A stretch of DNA of 20,262 nt from an uncultured Desulfovibrio sp. (GTDB taxonomy: Bacteria > Desulfobacterota > Desulfovibrionia > Desulfovibrionales > Desulfovibrionaceae), in NCBI GenBank assembly GCA_947176055.1, contig CAMWPE010000014.1, forward strand, positions 1 to 20,262, written 5' to 3'. This document shows, one piece after another, positions 7,822-14,766 of this stretch. Made by a program: the position numbers and the translations under genes. Numbering within the stretch: the first letter of the stretch is position 1; the number at the start of each line of letters is the position of its first letter. The notes under the pieces are model-generated. The model was not told the origin of the DNA and searched no databases. It saw only the letters and a list, made by a program, of their open reading frames with translations.

Positions 7822-8980
7822 CCACCGTATGGACGCGCTTCCCTTGCTCCGCGAAGCGGGCGAACCCGCGGACGAAAAGCCGATCGAACTGGTTGTCGGA
7901 CTCAAGGATTTGCGGCGATTGCCAGACTGGCTAAAAGCCCGGAAACATCTGCGCATAAACCATATCTATATTCCGGACGCGCCGACCGGCGCTCCCATAG
8001 AGCTTCGGCTCCCTCCCTGGCATGGCTCGCCGAAGGCGACCGCCGGTCTGGCGGGGCTGGGATCGCGTCCGGATCTGGAGCGGGTGTTTTTGCATCCCTC
8101 GGCCTTTATCGTCCAATACGCCAGCATGCTCTCGCCGGAGCTTGCCAGCGAAAAAGTCTGGCTGGCCGGCGATCTGGACGAAACCCTTAAAAAGAGATCT
8201 CCCTTGCCTGGTTTTTACGAGAAAAGCGCGTCGCTTCTCGAGGAAGCGGCCAACCTGATGAATGACGCGTTGGGAAGATATACTTTCGCCGCGCGCGTTC
8301 TCGCCCTGGAAACAGGCGATCCAGGATACTTGCCCATCGCCCCCTTCGCGGAATACGAGCATCCGGAAATTTGCCCGGAAGCGGGGGATGTCATGATGGA
8401 TGGCGGACTATCGGACATGGTCTGGGCCCAGGAAAAGTTTTCGCGAGCGGTAGGCCCGGAGGGCGTCATTAATGGTTTCGAACCCATTCGCTGGATGGCG
8501 GACAAGGCGGCCGCGACTCTCGCCGCTTGCGGCAATTACCGCGTTCATCGCGCCGGGCTGGGGAAAGAGGACGGAAGCGCGGTTTTTTCGTCCCTGCGCG
8601 ATTCCTCGCATATTGGGGCGACCGAAGGAGCCGGGACGGAGACGTGCCACTTGCGAAGCATGGACAGTTTCGCCCGGGAAACGGGCCTGGAAAGGCTTGA
8701 TTGCGTAAAACTGGACATAGAGGGCGCGGAGCTTGACGCCCTCGATGGGGGCCGGGAGATTATCTCCCGCGACAAACCCAAATTGATTGTCTGCCTTTAT
8801 CACAAGCCCCGCGATCTTTATGAAATACCCCTCCGCGTCCGCGAACTTTCCGAAGATTATTCGATGACCTGCGCCCATTCTTCGGCGGGTTTTACGGACA
8901 CCATTCTCTACGCGAAAGCGCGGGGACGAAATATCGGCGAGGCGCGGTCTTTATTCTCTCAACGCGTCGATCATATATGA
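7811..8980 (+). CDS. FkbM-family methyltransferase with an extra N-terminal region
   Basis: The C-terminal part (about residues 190-380) is an FkbM-type SAM-dependent methyltransferase. It has GVINGFEPI (the FEP motif after motif I), a HLRSMDSFA segment and the hallmark LDCVKLDIEGAELDALDGG, then KLIVCLYHKPRDLYEIP. The usual DVGANxG glycine loop is replaced by MMDGGLSDMVWAQ, so SAM binding may be weakened or changed. The first roughly 190 residues are unfamiliar and predicted soluble, with LKDLRRLPDWLKAR and ELRLPPWHG. FkbM enzymes usually methylate hydroxyl groups of sugars or secondary metabolites, often in surface polysaccharide clusters; no glycosyltransferases are visible here. AGGA at 7801-7804 sits six bases before the ATG. 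It overlaps the preceding small gene and lies 16 bases before the DNA methyltransferase gene. Confidence 0.87.
   Translation: MNLDHRMDALPLLREAGEPADEKPIELVVGLKDLRRLPDWLKARKHLRINHIYIPDAPTGAPIELRLPPWHGSPKATAGLAGLGSRPDLERVFLHPSAFIVQYASMLSPELASEKVWLAGDLDETLKKRSPLPGFYEKSASLLEEAANLMNDALGRYTFAARVLALETGDPGYLPIAPFAEYEHPEICPEAGDVMMDGGLSDMVWAQEKFSRAVGPEGVINGFEPIRWMADKAAATLAACGNYRVHRAGLGKEDGSAVFSSLRDSSHIGATEGAGTETCHLRSMDSFARETGLERLDCVKLDIEGAELDALDGGREIISRDKPKLIVCLYHKPRDLYEIPLRVRELSEDYSMTCAHSSAGFTDTILYAKARGRNIGEARSLFSQRVDHI
8971..8980. promoter_or_regulatory. 10-bp palindrome at the end of the FkbM-type gene
   Basis: TCATATATGA is a perfect 10-bp palindrome covering the FkbM-type stop codon. It contains TATGAT (8976-8981), a fair -10 match, but no -35 lies at the right distance. 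It could be an operator or a weak promoter for the DNA methyltransferase, which has no visible Shine-Dalgarno. Confidence 0.2.
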
Positions 8981-8996
8981 TTTGTAAAAAACTTAA

Positions 8997-10106
8997 ATGA
9001 AGACCGCCGTGTCCCTTTTTTCCGGTTGCGGAGGGATGGATCTCGGCGTTTTTCAAGCCGGCTTTAAAATCCTCGCGCGCGCGGAGCTGGACAAATACGC
9101 TTGCGCTTCCCTGAAAATTAATCGCGCCCTGCTGGGCGAGCCGGTCTTTTTGTACGAAGGCGATATTCGCGGGCTGGATCCCCTCTCTCTGGCGGGCGGA
9201 GAGCGGCGCGTCGATCTTCTCTTCGGCGGTCCGCCCTGCCAGGCTTTTTCGCAGATAGGAAAAAAGAGGGCTCTGGCCGACGAAAGGGGAGCTTTGCTTT
9301 TTGAAATGGCGAGATTCGCCGCGGCGCTCCGGCCGAGGGCGCTCCTGGTCGAGCAGGTGAAAGGACTGCTCTCCGCGAAAGACGCGGCGGGAGCGCGCGG
9401 CGGGGTTTTCGCGAGTTTTTTGACCGCGCTGGCGGAGCTGGGTTATTTCGCTAAATGGAAAACATTGCTAGCCGCCGATTACGGGGCGGCGCAACTGCGG
9501 GAAAGGGTTTTTGTCGTCGCCTTCGCGAATAATAGCGAAGATTTTTCCTTTCCCCAGCCGACCCGCGCCGCGGAGCCGTCGCCGCGATCTTCGTTGAAAA
9601 AATGGGTATCGGCGGGAGAGGCTATCGCCGGCTTGCCGCCGCCCGCGACTAAAGGGGCGAGCGAAATTCCGGCCGATAGTCATTACGACGTTACGCCGCC
9701 CCGCGACAGGGCGCGTATCAAAGGAGTTCCGGAAGGCCGCAATCTGGCTTCGCAATTATCCCTGCCGGCAAGCCAGAGAGGCTCCCTGGCGCGAAAGGAC
9801 ACGACCAAATTCCTGCGCGTTCATAGGCAAAAACCGGCCAACACCCTTCGCGGGGGCGAAATATTTTTTCATCCCATCGAAGACCGCTACCTTACGCCGC
9901 GCGAATATATGCGCATTCACGGCTACCCCGACGAGTATAGACTCGCCGGACCCATACGCGCCAGATCCGGAACGGCGAAATACCTCGATCAATACAGGCA
10001 GATTGGCAACTCCGTTCCGCCGCCCCTGGCCCGGGCTATCGCCGAAAAGATCGCGGAAGCGCTGGACAGGGAAGAGAACGGGAGAACGGAGAATATCCCC
10101 GCTTGA
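8997..10106 (+). CDS. DNA (cytosine-5-)-methyltransferase, apparently solitary
   Basis: This 369 aa enzyme should transfer a methyl group from SAM to C5 of cytosine in a specific DNA site. The ordered motifs are present: I, SLFSGCGGMDLG; IV, FGGPPCQAFSQ with catalytic Cys81; VI, LLVEQVKGL with Glu119; VIII, QLRERVFVV (166-170); IX, KPANTLRGG; and X, QIGNSVPPPLARAIAEKI near the C-terminus. The target-recognition region lies between VIII and IX. Motif VI reads EQV, where ENV is usual; the catalytic Glu is kept. No restriction endonuclease, Vsr-type nick repair gene or modification partner is visible nearby, so it may be an orphan regulatory methylase or a remnant of a restriction-modification system. 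MKTAVSLFSG is a standard N-terminus, but there is no clear ribosome binding site. The target site is unknown. Confidence 0.93.
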   Translation: MKTAVSLFSGCGGMDLGVFQAGFKILARAELDKYACASLKINRALLGEPVFLYEGDIRGLDPLSLAGGERRVDLLFGGPPCQAFSQIGKKRALADERGALLFEMARFAAALRPRALLVEQVKGLLSAKDAAGARGGVFASFLTALAELGYFAKWKTLLAADYGAAQLRERVFVVAFANNSEDFSFPQPTRAAEPSPRSSLKKWVSAGEAIAGLPPPATKGASEIPADSHYDVTPPRDRARIKGVPEGRNLASQLSLPASQRGSLARKDTTKFLRVHRQKPANTLRGGEIFFHPIEDRYLTPREYMRIHGYPDEYRLAGPIRARSGTAKYLDQYRQIGNSVPPPLARAIAEKIAEALDREENGRTENIPA

Positions 10107-10203
10107 TTGAGAATTGCCGCGAACTCGCTTTGAAATAATTATCCGCGGACGACGGACGTTTCCAATGAGCAACGGCGCGGAGAATTAAAATTTCCTTTAG
10201 CTC

Positions 10204-10221
10204 CGGTTATGTAATTAACCG
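10204..10221 (-). terminator. Weak hairpin after parB
   Basis: CGGTTA (10204-10209) and TAACCG (10216-10221) form a 6-bp stem with a 6-base loop, just after the parB stop on the minus strand. The following minus-strand bases are A/T-rich only further on, so it is a poor terminator at best. Confidence 0.3.
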
Positions 10222-10229
10222 ACGCGACT

Positions 10230-11117
10230 TCAGTTCTCCAGGGTAAGACCCAGCTTTTCTAGTAGTTCGAACAGTTGCTCGTTGCTCTCGTAGGCGAGGC
10301 TGATGCGGCCTTTTTCGACAGTGCCGCTTATCCGGGCGTTACAATTGAGCGCGTCTCCTATGTTCTTTGCCAGACGTTTTATTTCTGGATCTTTTTGCTT
10401 CTTTTCGTCGTCGCGTTCCCAGGGGAAACGGCCCTCGGTCCGCCAGACGCCAATGGCCTCTTCGGCTTCGCGCACTGTGAGATTCTTTTCGAGCATCCTG
10501 TTCAGCAGGCTTTCGACAAGGCTTTCTTCGGGAAGCGCCGCCAGGCAACGGGCATGGCCCATGCTTATCGTTCCCTCCGCGACTTCCTTTTTAGCTATTT
10601 CGGGGAGATTTAAAAGCCTCAAAAAATTCGAGAGTGTGCCTCGAGGCAAGCCTACGCGCTCGGCCAGCTCTTCCTGATTGACGCCCAGCGCGTCTTTGAT
10701 TGACTGGAGGGCCGCGGCCTTATCGATGGGGTTGAGATCTTCCCGCTGAATATTCTCCATCAGCGCGACGATCATCGCCTCCGCGTCGTCAAATTCGCGA
10801 ATTATGACCGGAATTTCCTCCAGACCGGCCAGTTCCGCCGCCCGCCATCTTCTCTCGCCGGCGACGATCTGGAATCGTCCGGGTTCGATGGGTCGCGCGA
10901 TAATAGGTTGCAAAATCCCCCGCGCCTGGATGGAAGCGGCCAGCTCCTTGAGGGTGTCTTCGGAAAAAACGCTTCTTGGCTGGTCGGGATTGGGCTCGAT
11001 CATTCGCAAAGGGAGAGTCCTGGGGGAGCCCTCGCTTCCGTCTTCCTCGCCTTCCTGGATATTCGGCTTGAAAAGAGCGTCCAGCCCGCGTCCCAGGCCT
11101 TTGTTCTGAAGACTCAT
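10230..11117 (-). CDS. parB: Chromosome partitioning protein ParB
   Basis: ParB binds parS sites and, as a CTP-dependent clamp, spreads on DNA to help ParA segregate the chromosome. The 295 aa protein starts MSLQNKGLGRGLDALF, the typical N-terminal ParA-stimulating segment. PNPDQPRSVF, ILQPIIARP and GERRWRAAELAGL (CTP-binding region) follow, then ENIQREDLNPIDKA and a helix-turn-helix in EELAERVGLPRGTLSNFLRLL with GHARCLAAL. The C-terminal dimerisation segment is short and ends EKLGLTLEN. AGGAGAG lies five bases before the ATG on the minus strand. Unusually, it is not directly downstream of parA: a plus-strand gene sits between them, so parB needs its own promoter or read-through. A weak -10 candidate is CATAAT (11152-11147, minus). 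I saw no parS-like 16-mer in the window. Confidence 0.95.
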   Translation of the reverse strand: MSLQNKGLGRGLDALFKPNIQEGEEDGSEGSPRTLPLRMIEPNPDQPRSVFSEDTLKELAASIQARGILQPIIARPIEPGRFQIVAGERRWRAAELAGLEEIPVIIREFDDAEAMIVALMENIQREDLNPIDKAAALQSIKDALGVNQEELAERVGLPRGTLSNFLRLLNLPEIAKKEVAEGTISMGHARCLAALPEESLVESLLNRMLEKNLTVREAEEAIGVWRTEGRFPWERDDEKKQKDPEIKRLAKNIGDALNCNARISGTVEKGRISLAYESNEQLFELLEKLGLTLEN

Positions 11118-11187
11118 ATTCTCTCCTTTCCAGAGATATTGACAAAATTATGGCTCAAGCGCAATTTCGGTATAATCCGGAGGGGCT

Positions 11188-11574
11188 ATGATAGACAGGA
11201 GCAGGATTTCCTGGCTTTACGACGGCGACGGCGTTCTGACGGCGGCGCTGATTCCCATCGATGAATGGAGAAGATACGAGGCGTCCCTCTCTCCAAAGGA
11301 GAGCGACGCCGAATCGCCCGCGGATGCTATGGAAGAATTCGGGCGTTTCATGGCGTCCTGGGATTACCGGTACGATTATGATCCGGCGGTCGCCTGTCCT
11401 GTTTGTTCCGCGGCGACGAAAGACTGGCGCGATGATCCGGAGCGACCTTTTACCCTGAAAACGGCGAGTCTGGGCGGGACTCTGCTTTTCCGGTGCAATC
11501 GTTGCGAGGCCACAGTTCGCCATAAATATTTCCGCTATAATTTCGAGACGGACGCCTTCCCCGCCTCTAATTGA
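11188..11574 (+). CDS. Small zinc-ribbon protein encoded between parA and parB on the opposite strand
   Basis: I do not recognise this 128 aa protein. It has two CxxC pairs, Cys70/Cys73 in ACPVCSAA and Cys103/Cys106 in FRCNRCEATV, a likely zinc ribbon. There is also an acidic, aromatic N-terminal part (SWLYDGDGVLTAALIPIDEW, then SWDYRYDYDP). There is no signal peptide or membrane segment. A strong GGAGGGG (11179-11185) lies two bases before the ATG, which supports the start. It is convergent with parA and their 3' ends overlap by 8 bases (11567-11574). It is divergent from parB, with 70 bases between start codons. TATAAT at 11171-11176 is too close to the ATG to serve as its promoter without losing the ribosome binding site. 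The real promoter is not obvious. Confidence 0.75.
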   Translation: MIDRSRISWLYDGDGVLTAALIPIDEWRRYEASLSPKESDAESPADAMEEFGRFMASWDYRYDYDPAVACPVCSAATKDWRDDPERPFTLKTASLGGTLLFRCNRCEATVRHKYFRYNFETDAFPASN

Positions 11575-12364
11575 CGACCGGCGCTTTTTTCTCGGGCTTC
11601 CTTCGCGCCACTTCCCTGGCCAGCCCAAGGTAAGCCTCCGCTCCCCGCGATTTGACGTCGTAATGGATGATCGATTTTCCATGGCTGGGGGCCTCGGAAA
11701 GGCGCACATTCCTGGGAATTACCGTTTCGAATAACGATTCGCCGAAACAACGGCGGACTTCGTTTTTCACGTCGCGGGTCAGTCGATTTCTGGAATCGTA
11801 CATGGTGAGGACTATCCCCAGCAAATCGAGTCCAGGATTGAGGAGTTCGCGCACCTGCCGGTAGGTATTCAACAATTTTACTATGCCTTCGAGGGCGAAA
11901 TACTCGCATTGCAGAGGAACGAGAAGCTCTTCGGAAGCGCAGAGGGCGTTCAGTGTGAGCAAGCTCAACGACGGCGGACAATCGAGGATGATATATTCGT
12001 AGCCGGTTTCTTTTTCAATTTCCCGGACGCAGGCGCGCAAATAAAATTCCCGGGCCATTTTGTCCACAAGCTCGAGTTCGGCCGCTACCAGATCGCGGGA
12101 ACCGGGAATTAGCGAAAGATAAGGCACGTCTGTTTCCACAATCGCCTGGGGGGCGGCGGCGGGGGTATAAAAAACGGAATATAAATCCTTGAATCCGGAT
12201 TTTTCTGGCTCAATGCCCAGGCCGCTCGTCGCGTTGGCCTGCGGATCGCAATCCACCAGCAGCGTTTTCTTTTCCATTACGGCCAGGGCGGCGGCGAGAT
12301 TGATCGCCGTCGTAGTCTTGCCGACTCCTCCCTTTTGATTGGCGACGGAAATAATTCGGGCCAT
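11567..12364 (-). CDS. parA: Chromosome partitioning ATPase ParA/Soj
   Basis: ParA is a DNA-binding ATPase of the MinD/ParA type that moves ParB-bound origins apart. The 265 aa protein has the deviant Walker A motif VANQKGGVGKTTTAIN (Lys11 and Lys16), LLVDCDPQANATSGLG (motif A'), and the Walker B-like YIILDCPPSLSLLTLNAL. LVPLQCEYFALEGI and RLSEAPSHGKSIIHYD are also standard for the family. GGAGG lies four bases before the ATG on the minus strand. A good sigma-70 promoter lies just upstream. Its 3' end overlaps the convergent zinc-ribbon gene, and parB follows only after that gene. No gidA, gidB or mnmE is seen, although these often accompany parAB near oriC. Confidence 0.96.
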   Translation of the reverse strand: MARIISVANQKGGVGKTTTAINLAAALAVMEKKTLLVDCDPQANATSGLGIEPEKSGFKDLYSVFYTPAAAPQAIVETDVPYLSLIPGSRDLVAAELELVDKMAREFYLRACVREIEKETGYEYIILDCPPSLSLLTLNALCASEELLVPLQCEYFALEGIVKLLNTYRQVRELLNPGLDLLGIVLTMYDSRNRLTRDVKNEVRRCFGESLFETVIPRNVRLSEAPSHGKSIIHYDVKSRGAEAYLGLAREVARRKPEKKAPVVN

Positions 12365-12391
12365 TTTGCCTCCGCGCTTGCATGATAGATC

Positions 12392-12420
12392 TTTATAGGA
12401 AGGCTTGGTATTTACGTCAA
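12392..12420 (-). promoter_or_regulatory. Sigma-70 type promoter for parA
   Basis: On the minus strand, TTGACG (12420-12415), a 17-base spacer and TATAAA (12397-12392) each match the consensus at five of six positions. The predicted start is about 20 bases before the parA ATG, leaving room for the GGAGG ribosome binding site. Confidence 0.78.
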
Positions 12421-12427
12421 GCGGCTA

Positions 12428-12456
12428 TTGAAAATCTTGAAAAATGGTAGTAAAAT
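12428..12456 (+). promoter_or_regulatory. Sigma-70 type promoter for the DsbA/ScsC-like gene
   Basis: TTGAAA (12428-12433), a 17-base spacer and TAAAAT (12451-12456) each match the consensus at five of six positions. It lies back-to-back with the parA promoter. It implies a leader of about 110 bases with two short GC hairpins: CCCGGA 12497-12502 / TCCGGG 12511-12516 and CCGGG 12537-12541 / CCCGG 12547-12551. Confidence 0.65.
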
Positions 12457-12575
12457 TTTAAAAATCCGTATTAATTTTTATTCCGCCTGATTCTGTCCCG
12501 GAAAGTTGAGTCCGGGGCTTGTCCGCGCGGAAGATTCCGGGCGCGTCCCGGGCATTATAAAGCTGGAGATTTAGC

Positions 12576-13361
12576 ATGTTAAAAAAAAGTATGGTTTTTG
12601 TCGCGTTTTTGCTGGTTTTTTTCGCCTTTGATCGCGGCGATGCGAGGGCCGCGGACTCCAGGGAGCTGGAGAACGCCGTAAGAACCCTGTTGTCGGAAAA
12701 TCCCAACATTATTCTGGATGTATTGAGACAGAATAGCGAGGCGGTGCTGGACATCGCCCAGCAGGGCTCGAATCTGCGCCGCAAGCATAATCTCGAGGCC
12801 CAATGGCGCGAAGACATGAAGAAAAAAAAGGAAGTGCGCCTGAATGACCGGCCCGTGCTGGGAAACAAGGACGCGAAGGTAAAAATAATCTCTTTTTCCG
12901 ATTTTACCTGCCATTTTTGCGAGCAGGCCTCCAAAAACCTTGACGCCATCCGGGACGCGTACGGCGACGACGTAGCCATGGTGTTCAAACATCTGCCTCT
13001 GGATGAAAAGGGTCCTGGCGCTCTCGCGTCGGCTTACTTCATAGCCATCGCCCAGCAAAACGAAGCCAAAGCCTGGGATTTTTATCATCAGATGTTCGAC
13101 AATCGCGAGAGACTTCTTTCCGAAGGGGAGCCTTTCATAAAAAAGACTGTCGAAAGTCTCGGTCTGGATCCGAAAAAATTGCAGAAAGAAGCCCAGAGCA
13201 AAAAAGTTAAGGAAATTCTGGCCCAGGATCTCGAGGACGGACAGAAGCTGGGCATCGAGGGCACCCCATATTTCCTTGTTAACAATCTGGTGATCCGCGG
13301 AGCGCTGCCGCTGGAGCTGTTCAAAAACGCCGTGGATATGGCCAAAGCGGAAAAATCCTGA
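12576..13361 (+). CDS. Exported DsbA/ScsC-like thiol:disulfide protein
   Basis: This is a 261 aa thioredoxin-fold protein of the periplasm, likely a disulfide oxidase or isomerase. A signal peptide is visible: MLKKS, a hydrophobic run FVAFLLVFFAF, and a probable cleavage near ARA-AD. Residues about 28-75 form a helical segment (ELENAVRTLLSENPNIILDV) like the N-terminal oligomerisation region of ScsC/Com1-type proteins. The active site is Cys112-His-Phe-Cys115 in SDFTCHFCEQAS, and the cis-proline is Pro231 in IEGTPYFLVNN. If it oligomerises like ScsC it may be an isomerase rather than a simple oxidase. GGAG at 12565-12568 sits seven bases before the ATG. It has its own promoter and a strong terminator, so it is a single-gene unit. 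No DsbB or DsbD partner is in the window. Confidence 0.9.
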   Translation: MLKKSMVFVAFLLVFFAFDRGDARAADSRELENAVRTLLSENPNIILDVLRQNSEAVLDIAQQGSNLRRKHNLEAQWREDMKKKKEVRLNDRPVLGNKDAKVKIISFSDFTCHFCEQASKNLDAIRDAYGDDVAMVFKHLPLDEKGPGALASAYFIAIAQQNEAKAWDFYHQMFDNRERLLSEGEPFIKKTVESLGLDPKKLQKEAQSKKVKEILAQDLEDGQKLGIEGTPYFLVNNLVIRGALPLELFKNAVDMAKAEKS

Positions 13362-13409
13362 AATAGCGCGGCCCATTGGCAAAGTTTAGATAAATCAGGA
13401 AAACTGTAC

Positions 13410-13436
13410 GGGAGCCGGATGGCTCCCTTTTAATTT
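13410..13436 (+). terminator. Rho-independent terminator of the DsbA/ScsC-like gene
   Basis: GGGAGCC (13410-13416) and GGCTCCC (13421-13427) form a perfect 7-bp GC-rich stem with a GGAT loop, followed by TTTTAATTT. It lies 48 bases after the stop codon. Confidence 0.88.
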
Positions 13437-13537
13437 GGATTGGCGCCCTGTCTCGAGGAAGCTTGATTCGCGGAGGATGGGTATGAAAAGCGGGACGACG
13501 CGGGGCGCGACGGATCCAGTTTCGCGCGAGCGGGCTT

Positions 13538-14548
13538 TCATGCGCGGGATAATTTGTCTCGCTCCTTTATACGATAGATCAGCCGCGTCGACAGATGCGC
13601 CAGAAGCGCGCACGCGCAACCAAACACTGTGTCGATGGAGCGCCACAGCAACAGTCCCATATCCCCGCCCTGGGAGAACATCGCGATATTGATAAGGATC
13701 AGGACGACGCACGTTATCAGGGCGCTGAAAATACTGTAGCGTTTTATGGCGAAGGGCATGAAGAAAGCGAGGACGCCGATAATCAGCGCCAGACGCAAGG
13801 GGAGATGCAGGAAGCTCAGGATCAGGTAAGAAAGGATGGTTCCCGCGACTGTGCCGGTTACGCGATCCAGCGCCCGTCTCCATTCGAGGCCGCGGTTTTG
13901 AACGAAGACAAAAATCACAGTCAGTCCGACCCAGGCGGGATTGGCGTATGAAAAATTTTCTGCGATCAGGGAAGATATCACCACCGTCGCGGGCATGGCG
14001 AGGGAGGAATAAAGATTGTTTACATCGCCATGCAACAATTTCTTAAGTTGATCAAGGGGCGGTTGTTCATTCTCCTTTTCGAACGCGGTGGCCGCCAGGC
14101 TCAAAAACAGTCCCAGAATGACGCCCGAACAGAAGTAGAGACCCATGGCAAGGGACAGGGTAAAGTCAAAGTAATTAAGCAACGCGGCGATGGCGGCGTA
14201 TTTGACGACAAATCCGATATACAGGATATCGTTTTTGGGGAGGGCGGCCAGCCAGCTGAAAAGGAACAGCGCCGTCAGCGCGAGGAGCGGGTATCCGGCG
14301 ATAACAACGTTCAGGCTGGCCGCCAGCGACAGAAAAAGGCAACCGGCGACGGCGCCCAGTATCTTCGCTTTCGCGCCGCTCCGCGGTGTAATATGCATGC
14401 CGAACATGGCGCCAAAGGCCGCGAATGGAGAAAGGCCGGGAGAGTCGATGGCCACTCCGAAAATAACCGCCCCGCTCATGCCTATCGCCAGCAAGAGACC
14501 CTGGCAGGCCCGGGGCGCGTTTTTGGCGACAAAAGCGTCAAGATTCAT
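13538..14548 (-). CDS. FUSC-family inner-membrane protein
   Basis: This is a 336 aa polytopic membrane protein of the fusaric-acid-resistance/aromatic-acid exporter (FUSC) superfamily, which are putative efflux carriers. About five hydrophobic segments lie in the first 150 residues (GLLLAIGMSGAVIFGVAI, LGAVAGCLFLSLAAS, YPLLALTALFLFSWLAAL). A polar linker with KENEQPPLDQLKKLL follows. A second block begins WVGLTVIFVFVQ, with the characteristic RRALDRVTGTVAGTILSYLI and ends WRSIDTVFGCACALLAHLSTRLIYRIK. It is half the length of AaeB or YccS, so it is a compact version of the two-block fold. There is no AaeA-type membrane-fusion partner nearby. The ribosome binding site is weak (GAGCG next to the ATG). 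The substrate is unknown. No convincing terminator follows on the minus strand. Confidence 0.82.
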   Translation of the reverse strand: MNLDAFVAKNAPRACQGLLLAIGMSGAVIFGVAIDSPGLSPFAAFGAMFGMHITPRSGAKAKILGAVAGCLFLSLAASLNVVIAGYPLLALTALFLFSWLAALPKNDILYIGFVVKYAAIAALLNYFDFTLSLAMGLYFCSGVILGLFLSLAATAFEKENEQPPLDQLKKLLHGDVNNLYSSLAMPATVVISSLIAENFSYANPAWVGLTVIFVFVQNRGLEWRRALDRVTGTVAGTILSYLILSFLHLPLRLALIIGVLAFFMPFAIKRYSIFSALITCVVLILINIAMFSQGGDMGLLLWRSIDTVFGCACALLAHLSTRLIYRIKERDKLSRA

Positions 14549-14630
14549 CGCTCTATAAATATGATGGCTCCCGTCGTGCCCGCGCTGACTAGAAGGCGCT
14601 GGAAAACCGGCGAATGACGTTTTATTCGCT

Positions 14631-14682
14631 AAAACACAAAAAGTTAAGGCTGGACAGCCCGCGGGGACCGCCGCAGCCTTAA
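14631..14682 (-). terminator. Rho-independent terminator of the ZraP-like gene
   Basis: On the minus strand, TTAAGGCT (14682-14675) pairs perfectly with AGCCTTAA (14651-14644) around a GC-rich loop that contains the palindrome CCCGCGGG (14658-14665). It is followed by CTTTTTGTGTTTT. It lies about 85 bases after the ZraP-like stop codon. Confidence 0.78.
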
Positions 14683-14698
14683 TTACATCTCGCGCGAA

Positions 14699-14730
14699 GC
14701 CGGCGCAAGACCGGCGATTCGTTTTAATTT
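14699..14730. terminator. Second hairpin downstream of the ZraP-like gene
   Basis: GCCGG (14699-14703) and CCGGC (14711-14715) form a short GC stem with a 7-base loop. On the plus strand it is followed by GATTCGTTTTAATTT. No plus-strand gene ends just upstream, so it may only block antisense transcription. Confidence 0.35.
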
Positions 14731-14766
14731 ATTTTGACGCGCGGCTTTCCCGCTATAGGGAAGAAT

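Noticed and set aside
7401..7956. Two long minus-strand frames (7401-7769 and 7426-7956)
   Set aside because: They lie opposite the acyl-CoA ligase end, the small gene and the FkbM start, have no ribosome binding site or recognisable motif, and arise from the GC-rich codon pattern of the plus strand.
11139..11176. TTGACA (11139-11144) and TATAAT (11171-11176) as a promoter for the zinc-ribbon gene
   Set aside because: The spacer is 26 bases, and a start set by this TATAAT would fall within the ribosome binding site just before the ATG.
10107..12575. parS site (16-bp palindrome like TGTTTCACGTGAAACA)
   Set aside because: I scanned the par region and its flanks by eye and found no close match.
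12579..13382. Minus-strand 267-codon frame opposite the DsbA/ScsC-like gene
   Set aside because: It is almost exactly antisense to a gene with a signal peptide, CHFC motif and cis-proline, and has no features of its own.
13595..14617. Plus-strand frames opposite the FUSC gene, including a 195-codon frame rich in Gln, Gly and Arg
   Set aside because: The minus strand encodes a clear membrane protein; the plus-strand products are low-complexity shadows.
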